Shown here: positions 9,404 to 18,947 of the stretch, one piece after another
How the letters are laid out: every line of letters begins with the position of its first letter
Numbering within the stretch: position 1 is the first letter of the stretch
From: a virus
IMG/VR virus record: IMGVR_UViG_3300020451_001196
Coordinates: 1-52,799 of that record
Length of the DNA: 52,799 nucleotides
Reading direction: 5' to 3' (one strand)
Notes under the pieces: model-generated
The model's database searches: none
The model's input: only the letters and a program-made list of their open reading frames with translations
Told to the model about the DNA's origin: nothing
Translations under genes and position numbers: made by a program

Positions 9404-9909
9404 TTTCTTTTCCACATAGTAATAATATAATCTGCGCTACCTAGTCCAGCTGGTTCAGGGTCTGAAGCTCTTTCATATATGTAATTACCGTGATTTTTAA
9501 GATCTGAATCTATCTTAAGATCATTAGCTGCTCTAAGTTGTAGCATAGTAGATATTGGCGAAATAGTTTGTATACTTCCGTCTGCGATATTTATGGGTGC
9601 GGATGTCTTAATCCAATATTTGCTATCAAACAATATAGCTAAGTAAAGGGTGTCTTCGTCTGTATGCTCAAGTCTTCCTTGTCCTAGACATACAGGACAT
9701 ATTTGATAATCGTCAAAAGCTGCTGGACCAGTACCATTATAAATATTACTAGAAGATTTTGTAATAGGATCGAATTTACAATTATTGCATAACTGATGAC
9801 TTAACGAACCGTATCTAATAAGACATTTTGTAGTTAGTCCATTAGTACCAACTATTTGATCAATAGAGTCTTTAAATAATTTTTTAAGTTGAGCATTTAT
9901 TAGTTGCAT
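9400..9909 (-). CDS. Zinc-ribbon neck/connector protein
   Basis: A 169-residue protein with two Cys pairs, C41-x2-C44 and C71-x2-C74, the second in the form CPVCLGQGRL, consistent with a zinc ribbon. The rest is short beta stretches. Its ATG overlaps the stop of the 76-residue gene and its TGA overlaps the next ATG, so it is coupled within the connector operon. Similar small Cys-pair proteins occur among head-tail connector genes of environmental phages. Zinc binding is inferred from spacing only. Confidence 0.55.
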   Translation of the reverse strand: MQLINAQLKKLFKDSIDQIVGTNGLTTKCLIRYGSLSHQLCNNCKFDPITKSSSNIYNGTGPAAFDDYQICPVCLGQGRLEHTDEDTLYLAILFDSKYWIKTSAPINIADGSIQTISPISTMLQLRAANDLKIDSDLKNHGNYIYERASDPEPAGLGSADYIITMWKRK

Positions 9910-10130
9910 AGTGTTACATCTTGTGTAGCTACGGGTGTTGAGTTAAAAGAGCACAGGGTGAATTGAGGAATTGAAATAGATGTTGGTGGACTACTTTGTT
10001 TACTTACGTCAATATTATAAAAATATTTACAAGCATCTCTAGAGTTTGTGCCAACACTAAAGTTGTTACCAATTGTTACGTTCATGGTTTCATTAGATGA
10101 AGGACCTGAACTAGTTACCAAAATAATCAT
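9900..10130 (-). CDS. Small virion-operon protein, unknown
   Basis: A 76-residue Ser/Thr/Asn-rich protein starting at the ATG directly after the stop of the P-domain protein. It contains three Cys (residues 33, 61 and 75) and ends in VTLCN. It lies between the P-domain protein and the zinc-ribbon protein with a 10-base overlap to the latter. No family recognised. The composition suggests a beta-rich virion component. Confidence 0.5.
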   Translation of the reverse strand: MIILVTSSGPSSNETMNVTIGNNFSVGTNSRDACKYFYNIDVSKQSSPPTSISIPQFTLCSFNSTPVATQDVTLCN

Positions 10131-11072
10131 TTATGATCCCCATATTTCATCAAAAGTTATATATAATTTCCAGCCTGAGATAAAGCCTATAGCATTTTTA
10201 TCATGATCACATATATGCAAAGTCCAATCTCCATTCGCAGCACTACCAACTTGAGAACTAAACGAATGTTGTAAAGTTTGTTCCGTAGCACCTATTTTAA
10301 ATCTAATATAATCAGTTTTATCAGTAGGTTTAAACATACCTCCATCTGTAACAGAATATGCTGAAGTAGTAGATTCTGCTCTGTCTGATATTATAAAACT
10401 AAAACCAGGTGTATATTGGTTAAATTTTTCACTACCAACCAACAAGATAGCGTTATTAGCAGCAAGAGCTGGGCATGTAAGAAATATGTTTAAATCTTGA
10501 ATATTTGTATGATTTAATCCTTCAATACCTACTTCTATTTGTTGTACATCCCTAGTATCTGCAACAGCAATAGAACTATTAACCACAGAATTATCTGTAA
10601 TTGTAAGAGCATCACCCTCATATATTACAGCATCTGCCAACATAACAGGAGGACACAATTTATTTTGTGCTGGAAAAATAGTTAAGTCTGATCTTGTAGG
10701 AGGAGTTAATGTTCTGGCAATTACGCTGATATTGCCAAACAAAATTCTATTACTTTTTGTTCCAGCTCCAGAAAAAACCTCATTAGGCTCTTGTATATCA
10801 AGCTCGTATTGGGCAGATGAAAAGGTATAATTGTCTGTTATTTTAGCTGGTATAAGTAAGGTAATAACACCATCAGATGTTGTAGTTAGTGAGTAATCTG
10901 TAGTTTCTGTTATATTGTCAAAACTATAATCTACTCCATTGTTATCTTGAAATCTAAACAAGACATGCATATTGGTGAGATTAACTGGATTAGAGCTAGA
11001 GTCTAAATAGCGAAACACTATTTGAAAATCAGACCCTTGTTCTAATTGAAAGCTAAAGCTGGCTGCTGGCAT
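10131..11072 (-). CDS. Virion protein: adaptor domain fused to a proprotein-convertase P domain
   Basis: A 313-residue protein in two parts. Residues 1-120 form a beta domain (FSFQLEQGSDFQIVFRY near the start) that matches in pattern the whole 135-residue protein at 30396-30803, so the two are paralogous modules. Residues about 150-310 read as a P/Homo B domain: GLNHTNIQDLNIFLTCPA, then NGDWTLHICDHDKNAIGFIS and W-K-L-Y-I-T-F, the hallmark of this beta-sandwich. In bacteria P domains accompany secreted proteases and can bind surface ligands or calcium. Here it is attached to a virion module with no protease domain, so a decoration or adhesion role is inferred. Upstream AAAGGAT serves as ribosome binding site. 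Confidence 0.75.
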   Translation of the reverse strand: MPAASFSFQLEQGSDFQIVFRYLDSSSNPVNLTNMHVLFRFQDNNGVDYSFDNITETTDYSLTTTSDGVITLLIPAKITDNYTFSSAQYELDIQEPNEVFSGAGTKSNRILFGNISVIARTLTPPTRSDLTIFPAQNKLCPPVMLADAVIYEGDALTITDNSVVNSSIAVADTRDVQQIEVGIEGLNHTNIQDLNIFLTCPALAANNAILLVGSEKFNQYTPGFSFIISDRAESTTSAYSVTDGGMFKPTDKTDYIRFKIGATEQTLQHSFSSQVGSAANGDWTLHICDHDKNAIGFISGWKLYITFDEIWGS

Positions 11073-11087
11073 GATGTAAATATCCTT

Positions 11088-11606
11088 TTATGAGTAGAAA
11101 TCTTCAGATCTATGAGATGGGCGTAATGAATAACTAGGATCAAAATTGTTACCAACAAAAGGACTAAGAATAGCTCTACACAATTGAGTATTACCTAATT
11201 CATACTGCATTTTAAGTTCGGTATATAAAGCACATGGACCTGTTTTAAGAATGGTCTCAAAACCTCTTATGTTGCCTCCTACGGCCAATACAGCAGGCCC
11301 CAAGGCGGCTTTAATTCCCTCTGTTGCAGCTCTTGTTCTAAGTGTGCTTTGGTCTAATAAGCAGGAAGCTTTGAGTGATACAAAACTAATGAAATCCAAA
11401 TCCCTGTTTGTGAGGGTAGGATCTGGTGTTATATTTTTATCAACAATATCAATAGTATATTCATTTAGAAGATTTATCTCTTGAATAACATATTGTGCAG
11501 CTACTACTATGAGCTGCTGTATTCTTTCGTCGCTATATTCTGGGGGATCAGCAACATCATTAATTAGAGATCTAACTATGATAGGTATTTCTATATTCCA
11601 AGACAT
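11088..11606 (-). CDS. Head-tail adaptor (gp6-like connector) candidate
   Basis: A 172-residue, largely helical protein. The N-terminal part (RSLINDVADPPEYSDERIQQ followed by a helical stretch) resembles the helical head-tail adaptors that dock under the portal, where an early helix carries a short bracket of residues like EYSDERI. Residues 90-130 are Ala/Gly-rich (ATEGIKAALGPAVLAVGG). It begins the tail-proximal gene set just after the fibre genes. The ribosome binding site is weak. Call rests on pattern and position. Confidence 0.55.
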   Translation of the reverse strand: MSWNIEIPIIVRSLINDVADPPEYSDERIQQLIVVAAQYVIQEINLLNEYTIDIVDKNITPDPTLTNRDLDFISFVSLKASCLLDQSTLRTRAATEGIKAALGPAVLAVGGNIRGFETILKTGPCALYTELKMQYELGNTQLCRAILSPFVGNNFDPSYSLRPSHRSEDFYS

Positions 11607-11667
11607 ATTATAGGCCCTTTTTTACAAATTTTTAATACTAGTAATTTAATACACCTTTGCCCTTATA

Positions 11668-12372
11668 TTATACAGGTACACACTCTCCTCCATCAGAAAT
11701 GTATCCTGGACCACAATTAGTCAGAGGTACAATTATATCTATGTCTAAAGTGGTTAATTCAATATTTGTTGAGTTTTCATTAATCTTAGATATGCTGACT
11801 TGTTTAGCAGCGTCTAGCTGCCTATTGGATTCCACATAAGCGTCTATGTTAGATTTTAAAACTTGTTGAGGAATAGTTATCTTGTTTCCGTCTATGTCTT
11901 GAATTACAGGATCAATATTGGATACAATAGCATTAACTAATGTAGATAATATTTGAAGTTGGCTATCTTTGTCTCTAGGTAAAGTCACAGAATGTTCATT
12001 AATGTCAATAGAATACCCTGCTGCAATTTTTTGCTGATAGTTTTTTTCTATATAAATTCTTTGAGCTTCACCCCAAATCTCAGGTAATGGATCAAGTGTG
12101 AGATTGTTACGCCTCCAAATGCTGTAACATTCCCAATCAGATAATATGTTACCGCTATCTGTTTGATAGCACGGAACTAATGCAGAATCATTGTCTTCGG
12201 GAATTAATACTTTTCTCTCTTCAGTAAACAGATTAACTCGCAAAACAGGAGCGTTTGCTGTTTTTAAAGCCACAAGCTTGCCTTGTGATTGTATAATATT
12301 GTTGTAATAGTAATTAAAATCTGAAGTCTGTTCGCAATAATCTTCGACGCTTTCAAAATTACAAAAAGCCAT
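11668..12372 (-). CDS. DUF4376-like fibre accessory protein
   Basis: A 234-residue protein with a good ribosome binding site (AAGGGG). Residues about 110-210 read like the DUF4376 domain of phage tail proteins: an IAAGYSIDI start, a charged TLPRDKDSQLQIL segment, an ITIPQQVL segment, then a helix with AYVESNRQLDAAKQVSISKI. The C-terminus NCGPGYISDGGECVPV has two Cys and may form a small loop. Two other genes here (16314-16820 and 18341-18946) carry related domains. DUF4376 proteins are generally linked to fibres; chaperone or fibre-tip roles are both plausible. Confidence 0.55.
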   Translation of the reverse strand: MAFCNFESVEDYCEQTSDFNYYYNNIIQSQGKLVALKTANAPVLRVNLFTEERKVLIPEDNDSALVPCYQTDSGNILSDWECYSIWRRNNLTLDPLPEIWGEAQRIYIEKNYQQKIAAGYSIDINEHSVTLPRDKDSQLQILSTLVNAIVSNIDPVIQDIDGNKITIPQQVLKSNIDAYVESNRQLDAAKQVSISKINENSTNIELTTLDIDIIVPLTNCGPGYISDGGECVPV

Positions 12373-12384
12373 TATTAATTCCCC

Positions 12385-15300
12385 TTATGAAACCTGTTCT
12401 ATAAAGATACAAAAAACTCTCCCTAACATGTTTCCCGATCCCTCTCCTCTAATATAAGAAACTTTATATCTTAATCCGTTCGTAAATGTGTATTCTTTCG
12501 CGTCATCAAAAGTATGATATCCAAGCTCTACTATTCCATTATATCTATTGTTTGAACGAAGTGTGTAAACAATATCTCCTTCTCTTTCATCAAGCAGTTT
12601 ATGTCTTGTAACTCTAGATGATCGAGCCGACAATTGGTATGTCTGAACAGGAGTGTCTGGATCAAGAACACTACTTGCTCTTGCATACCAAAGATTGCTG
12701 TGTGTTTGGTAACTCTGTTGATTATAGGCGTCTATATATAAGTATGATGCGCCTCTTGCTGCGTAATAATAGATTGGCCGATACAGCAAATCACGCATAA
12801 GTTCATCTGGAGCATATTTCATAACACTTTTGCTATTGCTGTTTAAATCAGGCTTTTGGAATGTATGAAATCTAGATTTGTAGAAAGCTGGACCATTATC
12901 TGGATTATAAGATTCTCTGGTAAAACGGAATAAAGGATGCACTTCGAAAAGCTTGTAGGGATGGCCAATCGAGTTGGGCATTGTAGTGCTAGCAGTTTTT
13001 TCTACATACTTTGAGCTAGAATTTTTTGTTCTTAAAGCAAACTTATGTCGTACATAATTTGGTTGATGATAATTAAAACCAAATATTTGGTCCAGTGTAA
13101 TATTTTGTTCTTCTACTCCTGGTCCTACAGTACTTGTTCCTGGAATCGTTTTTAATAGTTGGTATTCTCCTTCAGTAGTAACATAATACAATTCATGAGA
13201 ATAATTACTAATACTATCATTACCCCTGCCTGATTCGCTATAGCCCAGCTCATCCCACGTAAAATAAATCCGACTTCCAATAATGCGAGAAATTCTAAAT
13301 TGAGGATCTTGAGGTTTAGTAAGGCCCTCCCATATATTAAAATTCACAGGCTGGCTTGTATATGTAGTGGTAGGATTTTTTATACACGCTAAAGTTGACA
13401 ACCATAATTCTGTAGAGACACTAGGCAAAGTAGCTTGAATGCGATATCTGTCATGCATTTCATATCTTGATAATCTCGAAGGTCCGTGTCTATAAAAATA
13501 ACCAGAAAACAGTGGATTTCCAGCATATGCGGAGGCAGGGTCTCCTGTGTAAAAAATACCCGAATAATTCAGAGCGCCTATAGCAGTTGCGGGCCGTTTG
13601 ACTAGTATAGATACCCAAGGAGTTGTATCTCTATTATTTTCTACGATGTCTAACAGTATCGTATCAGCATTAAACTCTGTAGCAATAGTATCTGGAGTTT
13701 CTCCTGTACTGCACACTGTATCTGAATTACCAGAAGCATTAGAGTAAGCAGCTCCAAAAGCATAAGAAGTTCCAGGATCAAGTCCTGTGATTGTCAATGT
13801 TGTGTTATTGTCGTTTGTAGGACAAGCTTCTGCTGAATATTGTATAAGGGATGAGCAGTCAACTCCTGTATAAGATATTCCACTATTAATAGCAAGTCCT
13901 CTATCATTTACATGATAAATATGATCTAAATCAGCACTATTTAAACCCTGGCTAGTAAAGTTGTATTGAAAATTAGAAGAATTAACGTTAAGTATTTTTG
14001 GTGTGGTATTTGATAAATTTACTGTGTTAGAATATAATCCTGTTCCACTAGCATTAACAGCAGCACACTTAGCATACCATGTTGTGCTAGTATTTGAAGT
14101 GAGTTGATTTATAAGTGTTAATTTTTTAGTCCTAAATGTATTAGTATTATAAGATTTGAGATCGCTAGAATTAAATGAGCTTGTTGTGTCTAATAGTACA
14201 TTATAGTAAGCAATGCTTTGTCCGCCATTATCAACAGGAGTATTCCATTGTACTGTGGCTATAGAATAAATATTAGTAGGTCTCTTATCTGAATATTCTG
14301 AATGTGTACTATATATTCTCTGTTCAGATAAATCTCTAGCAGACATGATGTTAGTGCCTAAAAACAAATCACTATTCCAGGATAAGTCTACTCCTGTAGG
14401 AGGAGAGCAAGTTCCTGGCACACGACCAGGAGTTTCAGCAGTAGTTGTTGAGAAATTGCCTGTTCCAGCAAAATTTAATGCTGCTAATCTGAAGAAATAT
14501 TCTGTACTATTAGTCAAAGAAGAAATATTTGTAGAATTATTTATACCCTGTCTAGCTAAGTGAGTGACTGCAGCACTAGATAAAGTTCCACTATTAGCAG
14601 AATATTGTAATGCATAACCAGTTACTGGGTGTCCTCCATCAGAAATAGGATCTGACCAATACAAAGAAACACTGCTATCGCTAGCATAAGTAATAATGTT
14701 GTCTATTTGTCCTGGAGTAGTTCTAGACAAAGAAGATCCAACAAATAGACCAACCATAGATCCAATGACAGGAGCTATTTGATAGAAAAATGTTCCGCTA
14801 TTGTTATTTAAATAAGGAATGTCTGTAGTTAAAGAATCTCCTAACTCATATTCAACAATTTTTCTAGAAAGACCACTTGTGTCAAAAGAAGATGCAACAT
14901 CACAATCTATGATAAATTTATCTGGTATTGTATTCGTAGAAAAAGAATAATTCCAAGATACGTTAGCTTTACTGGTTAACGGAACCACAGTAGGAAGATA
15001 GGTAGATAAGCCAGAGCTTGTTGGCGTACCTTCAGCATTTGTACTCATGACTGTAGAAGGAATAGAATCTCCCACAGCATTGTTGGCTGTAATAGTAAAA
15101 TAATGTATTTTGCTTGTATCTACACCGGTAATAGATCCAGATATAGCTGTGCCAGTAGTATGCTCTCCGCTAACTGGAAAAACTTCTTCTTGATTTAATT
15201 CTTTTTCAGATAATCCAAAATCAATACTATATTCACCAATTTTAGAATTACGATCTTTTGAAGCAGACCAATATACAACTATTCCTGAAGTAATTAAAGT

Positions 15301-16269
15301 GTCATCAGCATAAATATCTTGGGGAGTCGAAGGTACTCCTTCTGGATATATCTCATTGTCTACAATAATTGAATCGAGTATTATATTATTTGTACTGGAG
15401 TTAGATGAATCAGCATCTAAAAACAAAGAATTTTCTCGAATAGAAGGACTAATATTTAAAATGCCGCGAGATTTATTTTTTACCGCAGGGATATTTACTG
15501 TTGCATTGTAAGGTCTTCTGGGTCTAGTTCCTAATTTAATAGAATTAGTAAATCTTTTAGTGTTTGGAGGAATAGGATGAGCATATGCTGTCTGCTGATA
15601 AAACGCTTCGCATTTTTTAAATTCTTCGTTGTACGGATTTGGTATGAGCTGTGTTGATATAAATCCAAGCTCTAGTTTAGCTTGACTAATATTTAGCGTA
15701 GAATTTGGAGCAAGACCTGACATGGTTTCTGGTCTAATCTCAAACACTAGAGTTCTAGCATCAGAAGGAACTTCAAAAGAAGAGTTGTATTGCTTCCATC
15801 CTGTAGTAATAGCACTATTAATTACAGAAGTTGCAATTAAAGTTTTATCTTCATTAGGATCGTCTTCGTGAGGGGTATAAGATACGCTAGAATATATATT
15901 ACCGGCTAGTGAATTATCTGGAGTTTTAGCATAAAATCCTAGTGTCATCTGTTCTCCCTGATGAGACAACACATCTTCCGTAGGAACAACATACATCAGA
16001 CTATAATAACATCCAGAAACATTATTCTTCAAACTAATTCCATAAGTATTATTATCTAATTGACCGTCCGTTGTGCATTTAACTGCTGTTGCTCCCTGAT
16101 TATCAAACTCATTCTCAAAAATAGAAAAGAACCATCTGTCGGCTGTATATCCCTGAGAATTAAACGAAACGCCTCTTTGCCATATATCAAAGTTTCCGTT
16201 AATAAATATATTTTTACTATCCACTTTGCGATTTAGTAAAGATTTGGCATAGTTAATAATTCTTGACAT
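12385..16269 (-). CDS. Large fibronectin type III tail fibre/tip protein
   Basis: A 1294-residue protein with ribosome binding site AAGAGAAA. The N-terminus has a carbohydrate-binding-like sandwich often seen in phage fibres: NGNFDIWQRGVSF and GYTADRW near residues 24-46, ending around residue 230. From about residue 310 several FN3-like repeats follow, with typical W or Y core residues and STEYFFRLAALNFAGTG-style strands. There are clear repeats near 310-410, 520-625, 630-760 and 990-1100. Such proteins form fibres or central tail tips that touch the host surface. It sits at the end of the fibre cluster before the connector genes. No enzyme domain is seen. Confidence 0.75.
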   Translation of the reverse strand: MSRIINYAKSLLNRKVDSKNIFINGNFDIWQRGVSFNSQGYTADRWFFSIFENEFDNQGATAVKCTTDGQLDNNTYGISLKNNVSGCYYSLMYVVPTEDVLSHQGEQMTLGFYAKTPDNSLAGNIYSSVSYTPHEDDPNEDKTLIATSVINSAITTGWKQYNSSFEVPSDARTLVFEIRPETMSGLAPNSTLNISQAKLELGFISTQLIPNPYNEEFKKCEAFYQQTAYAHPIPPNTKRFTNSIKLGTRPRRPYNATVNIPAVKNKSRGILNISPSIRENSLFLDADSSNSSTNNIILDSIIVDNEIYPEGVPSTPQDIYADDTLITSGIVVYWSASKDRNSKIGEYSIDFGLSEKELNQEEVFPVSGEHTTGTAISGSITGVDTSKIHYFTITANNAVGDSIPSTVMSTNAEGTPTSSGLSTYLPTVVPLTSKANVSWNYSFSTNTIPDKFIIDCDVASSFDTSGLSRKIVEYELGDSLTTDIPYLNNNSGTFFYQIAPVIGSMVGLFVGSSLSRTTPGQIDNIITYASDSSVSLYWSDPISDGGHPVTGYALQYSANSGTLSSAAVTHLARQGINNSTNISSLTNSTEYFFRLAALNFAGTGNFSTTTAETPGRVPGTCSPPTGVDLSWNSDLFLGTNIMSARDLSEQRIYSTHSEYSDKRPTNIYSIATVQWNTPVDNGGQSIAYYNVLLDTTSSFNSSDLKSYNTNTFRTKKLTLINQLTSNTSTTWYAKCAAVNASGTGLYSNTVNLSNTTPKILNVNSSNFQYNFTSQGLNSADLDHIYHVNDRGLAINSGISYTGVDCSSLIQYSAEACPTNDNNTTLTITGLDPGTSYAFGAAYSNASGNSDTVCSTGETPDTIATEFNADTILLDIVENNRDTTPWVSILVKRPATAIGALNYSGIFYTGDPASAYAGNPLFSGYFYRHGPSRLSRYEMHDRYRIQATLPSVSTELWLSTLACIKNPTTTYTSQPVNFNIWEGLTKPQDPQFRISRIIGSRIYFTWDELGYSESGRGNDSISNYSHELYYVTTEGEYQLLKTIPGTSTVGPGVEEQNITLDQIFGFNYHQPNYVRHKFALRTKNSSSKYVEKTASTTMPNSIGHPYKLFEVHPLFRFTRESYNPDNGPAFYKSRFHTFQKPDLNSNSKSVMKYAPDELMRDLLYRPIYYYAARGASYLYIDAYNQQSYQTHSNLWYARASSVLDPDTPVQTYQLSARSSRVTRHKLLDEREGDIVYTLRSNNRYNGIVELGYHTFDDAKEYTFTNGLRYKVSYIRGEGSGNMLGRVFCIFIEQVS

Positions 16270-16313
16270 TTTATTTCTCTTAATTAGGTTCTTTTGTAAA
16301 AGTATTTACACTA

Positions 16314-16820
16314 TTATAGATTTTCTAACTCCTCTATAGTATTAGCGTTTTTAATTGCTGTTCTTTTTGCTGCATCCTGAGAACTTAATACTGCTCTAGC
16401 TTGACCGTATTGCAACATTAACATAGTTAAATCAGTTAAATTAAATTCGTGAGATTCTCCCGTTCTGTCCACTACAAATACAGGATTAGTCATACCTAAG
16501 CTCGCGGCTTCTTTAGCAAGCACAAAGTTTCCATTGAGCAAAGCTACATCAGCAATATCTATACCCAAACTCCAGCCATATGGGGTTTGCCAACCAGCTT
16601 CTAGTGTTGTCTTCCACTCTTCATCCACTTCTTCAAGTTTTTCTAGTTTGGCTTTTTCTAGAGGCCAAGATTCTATAAAAGAATTAACTTGATCTAATTG
16701 TTCTGGAGTTGGTGGGTCTATATAGTCTATCCTGTAAGTGCCGTCACTATTATCAGCAACACCATGAATAGACACTATATTATCTATTGATTCATGTAAA
16801 ATTGTCAAAGCGTCTAGCAT
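16314..16820 (-). CDS. DUF4376-like tail fibre protein, paralogue 1
   Basis: A 168-residue protein with ribosome binding site CAGGAG, whose start overlaps the previous gene's end. The second half matches the last part of the protein at 18341-18946 nearly position by position: EEWKTTLEAGWQTPYGWSLG, VALLNG, AKEAASLG, then a C-terminus ANTIEELENL. This is a DUF4376-type pattern common at the end of phage fibre or fibre-assembly proteins. The N-terminal 75 residues are unrelated to its paralogue. Likely a fibre accessory or trimerisation element. Confidence 0.6.
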   Translation of the reverse strand: MLDALTILHESIDNIVSIHGVADNSDGTYRIDYIDPPTPEQLDQVNSFIESWPLEKAKLEKLEEVDEEWKTTLEAGWQTPYGWSLGIDIADVALLNGNFVLAKEAASLGMTNPVFVVDRTGESHEFNLTDLTMLMLQYGQARAVLSSQDAAKRTAIKNANTIEELENL

Positions 16821-17653
16821 AAATGATCTCCTGAAAGTTCCGAATTAAATGCTGCTGAACTTGAATTAATTCCAAATTCTAAAGCTTGAGCGAAATGAAA
16901 TCCACCCGAAACGTACTTTGAGCCTTCAGCATACATACTGGCATTTGGATAGCCTGTAGAATCACCATTATGCCCAGCCAGCATAAATCCGCTAGTTGTG
17001 GAATCAAGTCCGGCTGATCCGTACATATATCTAGCATGAAAATTATGACTTGTAGTAGCATATGTGTCTAACCCAACCACAAATTCATATCTTGTTTCAC
17101 CAACAGTAGTGCTATTACTAACAGGTCTGTATGTTTGAGTGGCATATGAGTGTCCACCGGGCATATTAAGTTTAGCTTGTTGATACTTTTTAACCTGATT
17201 ATAATAACTCCAAACAAAACGCCTGTCTTCACTGTCTTCGCACTGACCTGTACTAGATGTCGTTCTTATAGTTCCAAGATATCTTCTGGTTGTAGCGCCA
17301 CTCAAAACATAAACACCATTTAGAGTAATAATATCTGTCGCTCTATTGGTATCGTCTGTCCAAGCTACCGACTGAAGAGTTAATGTTCCGCTATTATTAT
17401 AGATAAATATATCATAATTAGTATCTGCTGTATAACCACTTATGCTTAAGCTAAGTTCACTAAAAGTAAATATATCCCAATCGCCACTGTCATACAGACT
17501 AATATTAGTGCCTATATGAGGAGTAAAATAAACTGTTGTTTTTGCTGTTTGATCGGTAGTGCTAACTGCTACTCCACTTTCAAGAGTTAGGCGACCTTCG
17601 CAAGTCGAAGACATTGTTTTGTGTATATTACTGTGATTATTAGTTCTAGTCAT
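16814..17653 (-). CDS. Virion fibre/tip protein with CEGRLTL-type domain
   Basis: A 279-residue protein with ribosome binding site GGAGAA. Early residues SSTCEGRLTLESGVAVST, followed by TPHIGTNISLYD, NYDIFIYNNSGTLTL and RRYLGTIRTT, form a beta domain I recognise as recurrent in phage tail proteins. Further on come WSYYNQVKKY and a Gly/Ser-rich C-terminal half with HAR and GHNGDSTG stretches that may form the exposed part. Overlaps of 4-7 bases with both neighbours show tight coupling. Function as a receptor-contact protein is inferred. Confidence 0.6.
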   Translation of the reverse strand: MTRTNNHSNIHKTMSSTCEGRLTLESGVAVSTTDQTAKTTVYFTPHIGTNISLYDSGDWDIFTFSELSLSISGYTADTNYDIFIYNNSGTLTLQSVAWTDDTNRATDIITLNGVYVLSGATTRRYLGTIRTTSSTGQCEDSEDRRFVWSYYNQVKKYQQAKLNMPGGHSYATQTYRPVSNSTTVGETRYEFVVGLDTYATTSHNFHARYMYGSAGLDSTTSGFMLAGHNGDSTGYPNASMYAEGSKYVSGGFHFAQALEFGINSSSAAFNSELSGDHLC

Positions 17654-18339
17654 GATAATTCTCCGAATACTGCTACGGCAACAGTTAAACTATTTCTACG
17701 CGTAGAATAAGAACCAGCATCAGATAATCTAAATCTAAAAGCAGCACCTGTACTAGACGTTGCAATTCCATTTTGATGAAACACTGGAATAGTATTTCCG
17801 GCAGTTTCAGCAGAGTGTGTTACAACAGCAGCGTAATCATTAGAGCTACCGAACGTTCTTTCAAAATTTACAGTATAGTCTCCGCTACCATTATCTGTTA
17901 CGCTTGCTACATTATATGCAGATCTAATACCCCCATTAGATTTTGTGTAAGGAGTACTTCCAAAAGTACCATCAAAATTAATCCAAGCAGAAGCAACTCT
18001 TTTTTGTACATTATCTGCTTCAGTTCCACTATTTGATAATTTATCAAAAGTAACAGCTTGATCTACAATTTGTCCAGTATTTGCAGCGCTAAATCCTGAA
18101 TTAGAGGTATTTCTGATTACGAACTCAATTATATCTCCAGCACTAGCTCCCTGAGTTAATGTAATACCACTAGTACCATTCAAGCTATAATCTTGTCCTT
18201 GTATAATTTTAACGCCATTAAGATATACCTGTATGCTAGAGCCACTAAATCCTCCTGTAACCGTAACTGCAGTTTGATCCGCTGTTAATGTTGCATTCTG
18301 TTTACTGCTTTGTCTGCTTATATCTCTAGCTATACTCAT
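17650..18339 (-). CDS. Short tail fibre protein with LNGVKI and AWINFDGTFG modules
   Basis: A 229-residue protein with ribosome binding site GGCGGAG. Residues about 15-80 form a module with QVYLNGVKIIQGQDYSL and a GDIIEFVI strand. Three copies of this module type also occur in the 2540-residue fibre. Residues about 115-225 form a second module beginning ASAWINFDGTFGSTPYTKSN, shared with the proteins at 19215-19613 and 20939-21634. It is thus a two-module fibre subunit. Likely exposed at the tail tip. Confidence 0.65.
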   Translation of the reverse strand: MSIARDISRQSSKQNATLTADQTAVTVTGGFSGSSIQVYLNGVKIIQGQDYSLNGTSGITLTQGASAGDIIEFVIRNTSNSGFSAANTGQIVDQAVTFDKLSNSGTEADNVQKRVASAWINFDGTFGSTPYTKSNGGIRSAYNVASVTDNGSGDYTVNFERTFGSSNDYAAVVTHSAETAGNTIPVFHQNGIATSSTGAAFRFRLSDAGSYSTRRNSLTVAVAVFGELS

Positions 18340-18340
18340 A

Positions 18341-18946
18341 TTATATCTCCGCCAATTCTTCTATCGTTGTTGCGTCTTTAACCAGTTTTCTTCTTGCAGC
18401 GTCTGTGCCACTTAGATTAGCTCTCGCAGCGCCATACGCTAACATAATTGGTGTCATTTCAGCTACGCTTAATGAATGAGGCTCTCCATCGGTGTCTAAG
18501 ATAGTAACAGGGTCTGTAGAACCAAGAGCAGCAGCTTCTTTTGCAAGAGAGTACGCTCCATTAAGTAGGGCTACGTCATCTGTATGAATACCAAGACTCC
18601 ATCCTTCAGGAGTTTGCCAGCCGTTATTAAGTATTACTTTCCAAGCTTCGTCGATTTCTGTTAGCTTATCTAGCTTTGCTTGATCTAATTCTGATATATA
18701 CATAATTTCAGCAACAGGATCTATAACTTTTAATAGTTCTGGCGTGGTAGCATCTGTAATCCTCGAATCTTCTGGGGCATCACGAAGCTGTTGTTTTTTT
18801 GTCTCTATATGGTTCTTAAGTGTTACGTTCTGAGCTTCTGTAGCTTTAAGATAATCTACATCTAAAGAAGAAAAATAAGGCTCTCTATCTGCACGAATTT
18901 TATCTTTCCATATCTCTTTAGCTTTGTCCATATTTACATTAATCAT
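18341..18946 (-). CDS. DUF4376-like tail fibre protein, paralogue 2
   Basis: A 201-residue protein with ribosome binding site GGAGATT, one base upstream of the next fibre gene. N-terminal helices (AKEIWKDKIRADREPYFSSL) precede a C-terminal domain nearly identical in pattern to the protein at 16314-16820: GWQTPEGWSLGIHTDDVALL, SLAKEAAALG, ending DATTIEELAEI. The pair indicates a segmental duplication of a fibre-plus-accessory unit. Probable fibre assembly or tip-attachment function. Confidence 0.6.
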   Translation of the reverse strand: MINVNMDKAKEIWKDKIRADREPYFSSLDVDYLKATEAQNVTLKNHIETKKQQLRDAPEDSRITDATTPELLKVIDPVAEIMYISELDQAKLDKLTEIDEAWKVILNNGWQTPEGWSLGIHTDDVALLNGAYSLAKEAAALGSTDPVTILDTDGEPHSLSVAEMTPIMLAYGAARANLSGTDAARRKLVKDATTIEELAEI

Positions 18947-18947
18947 T

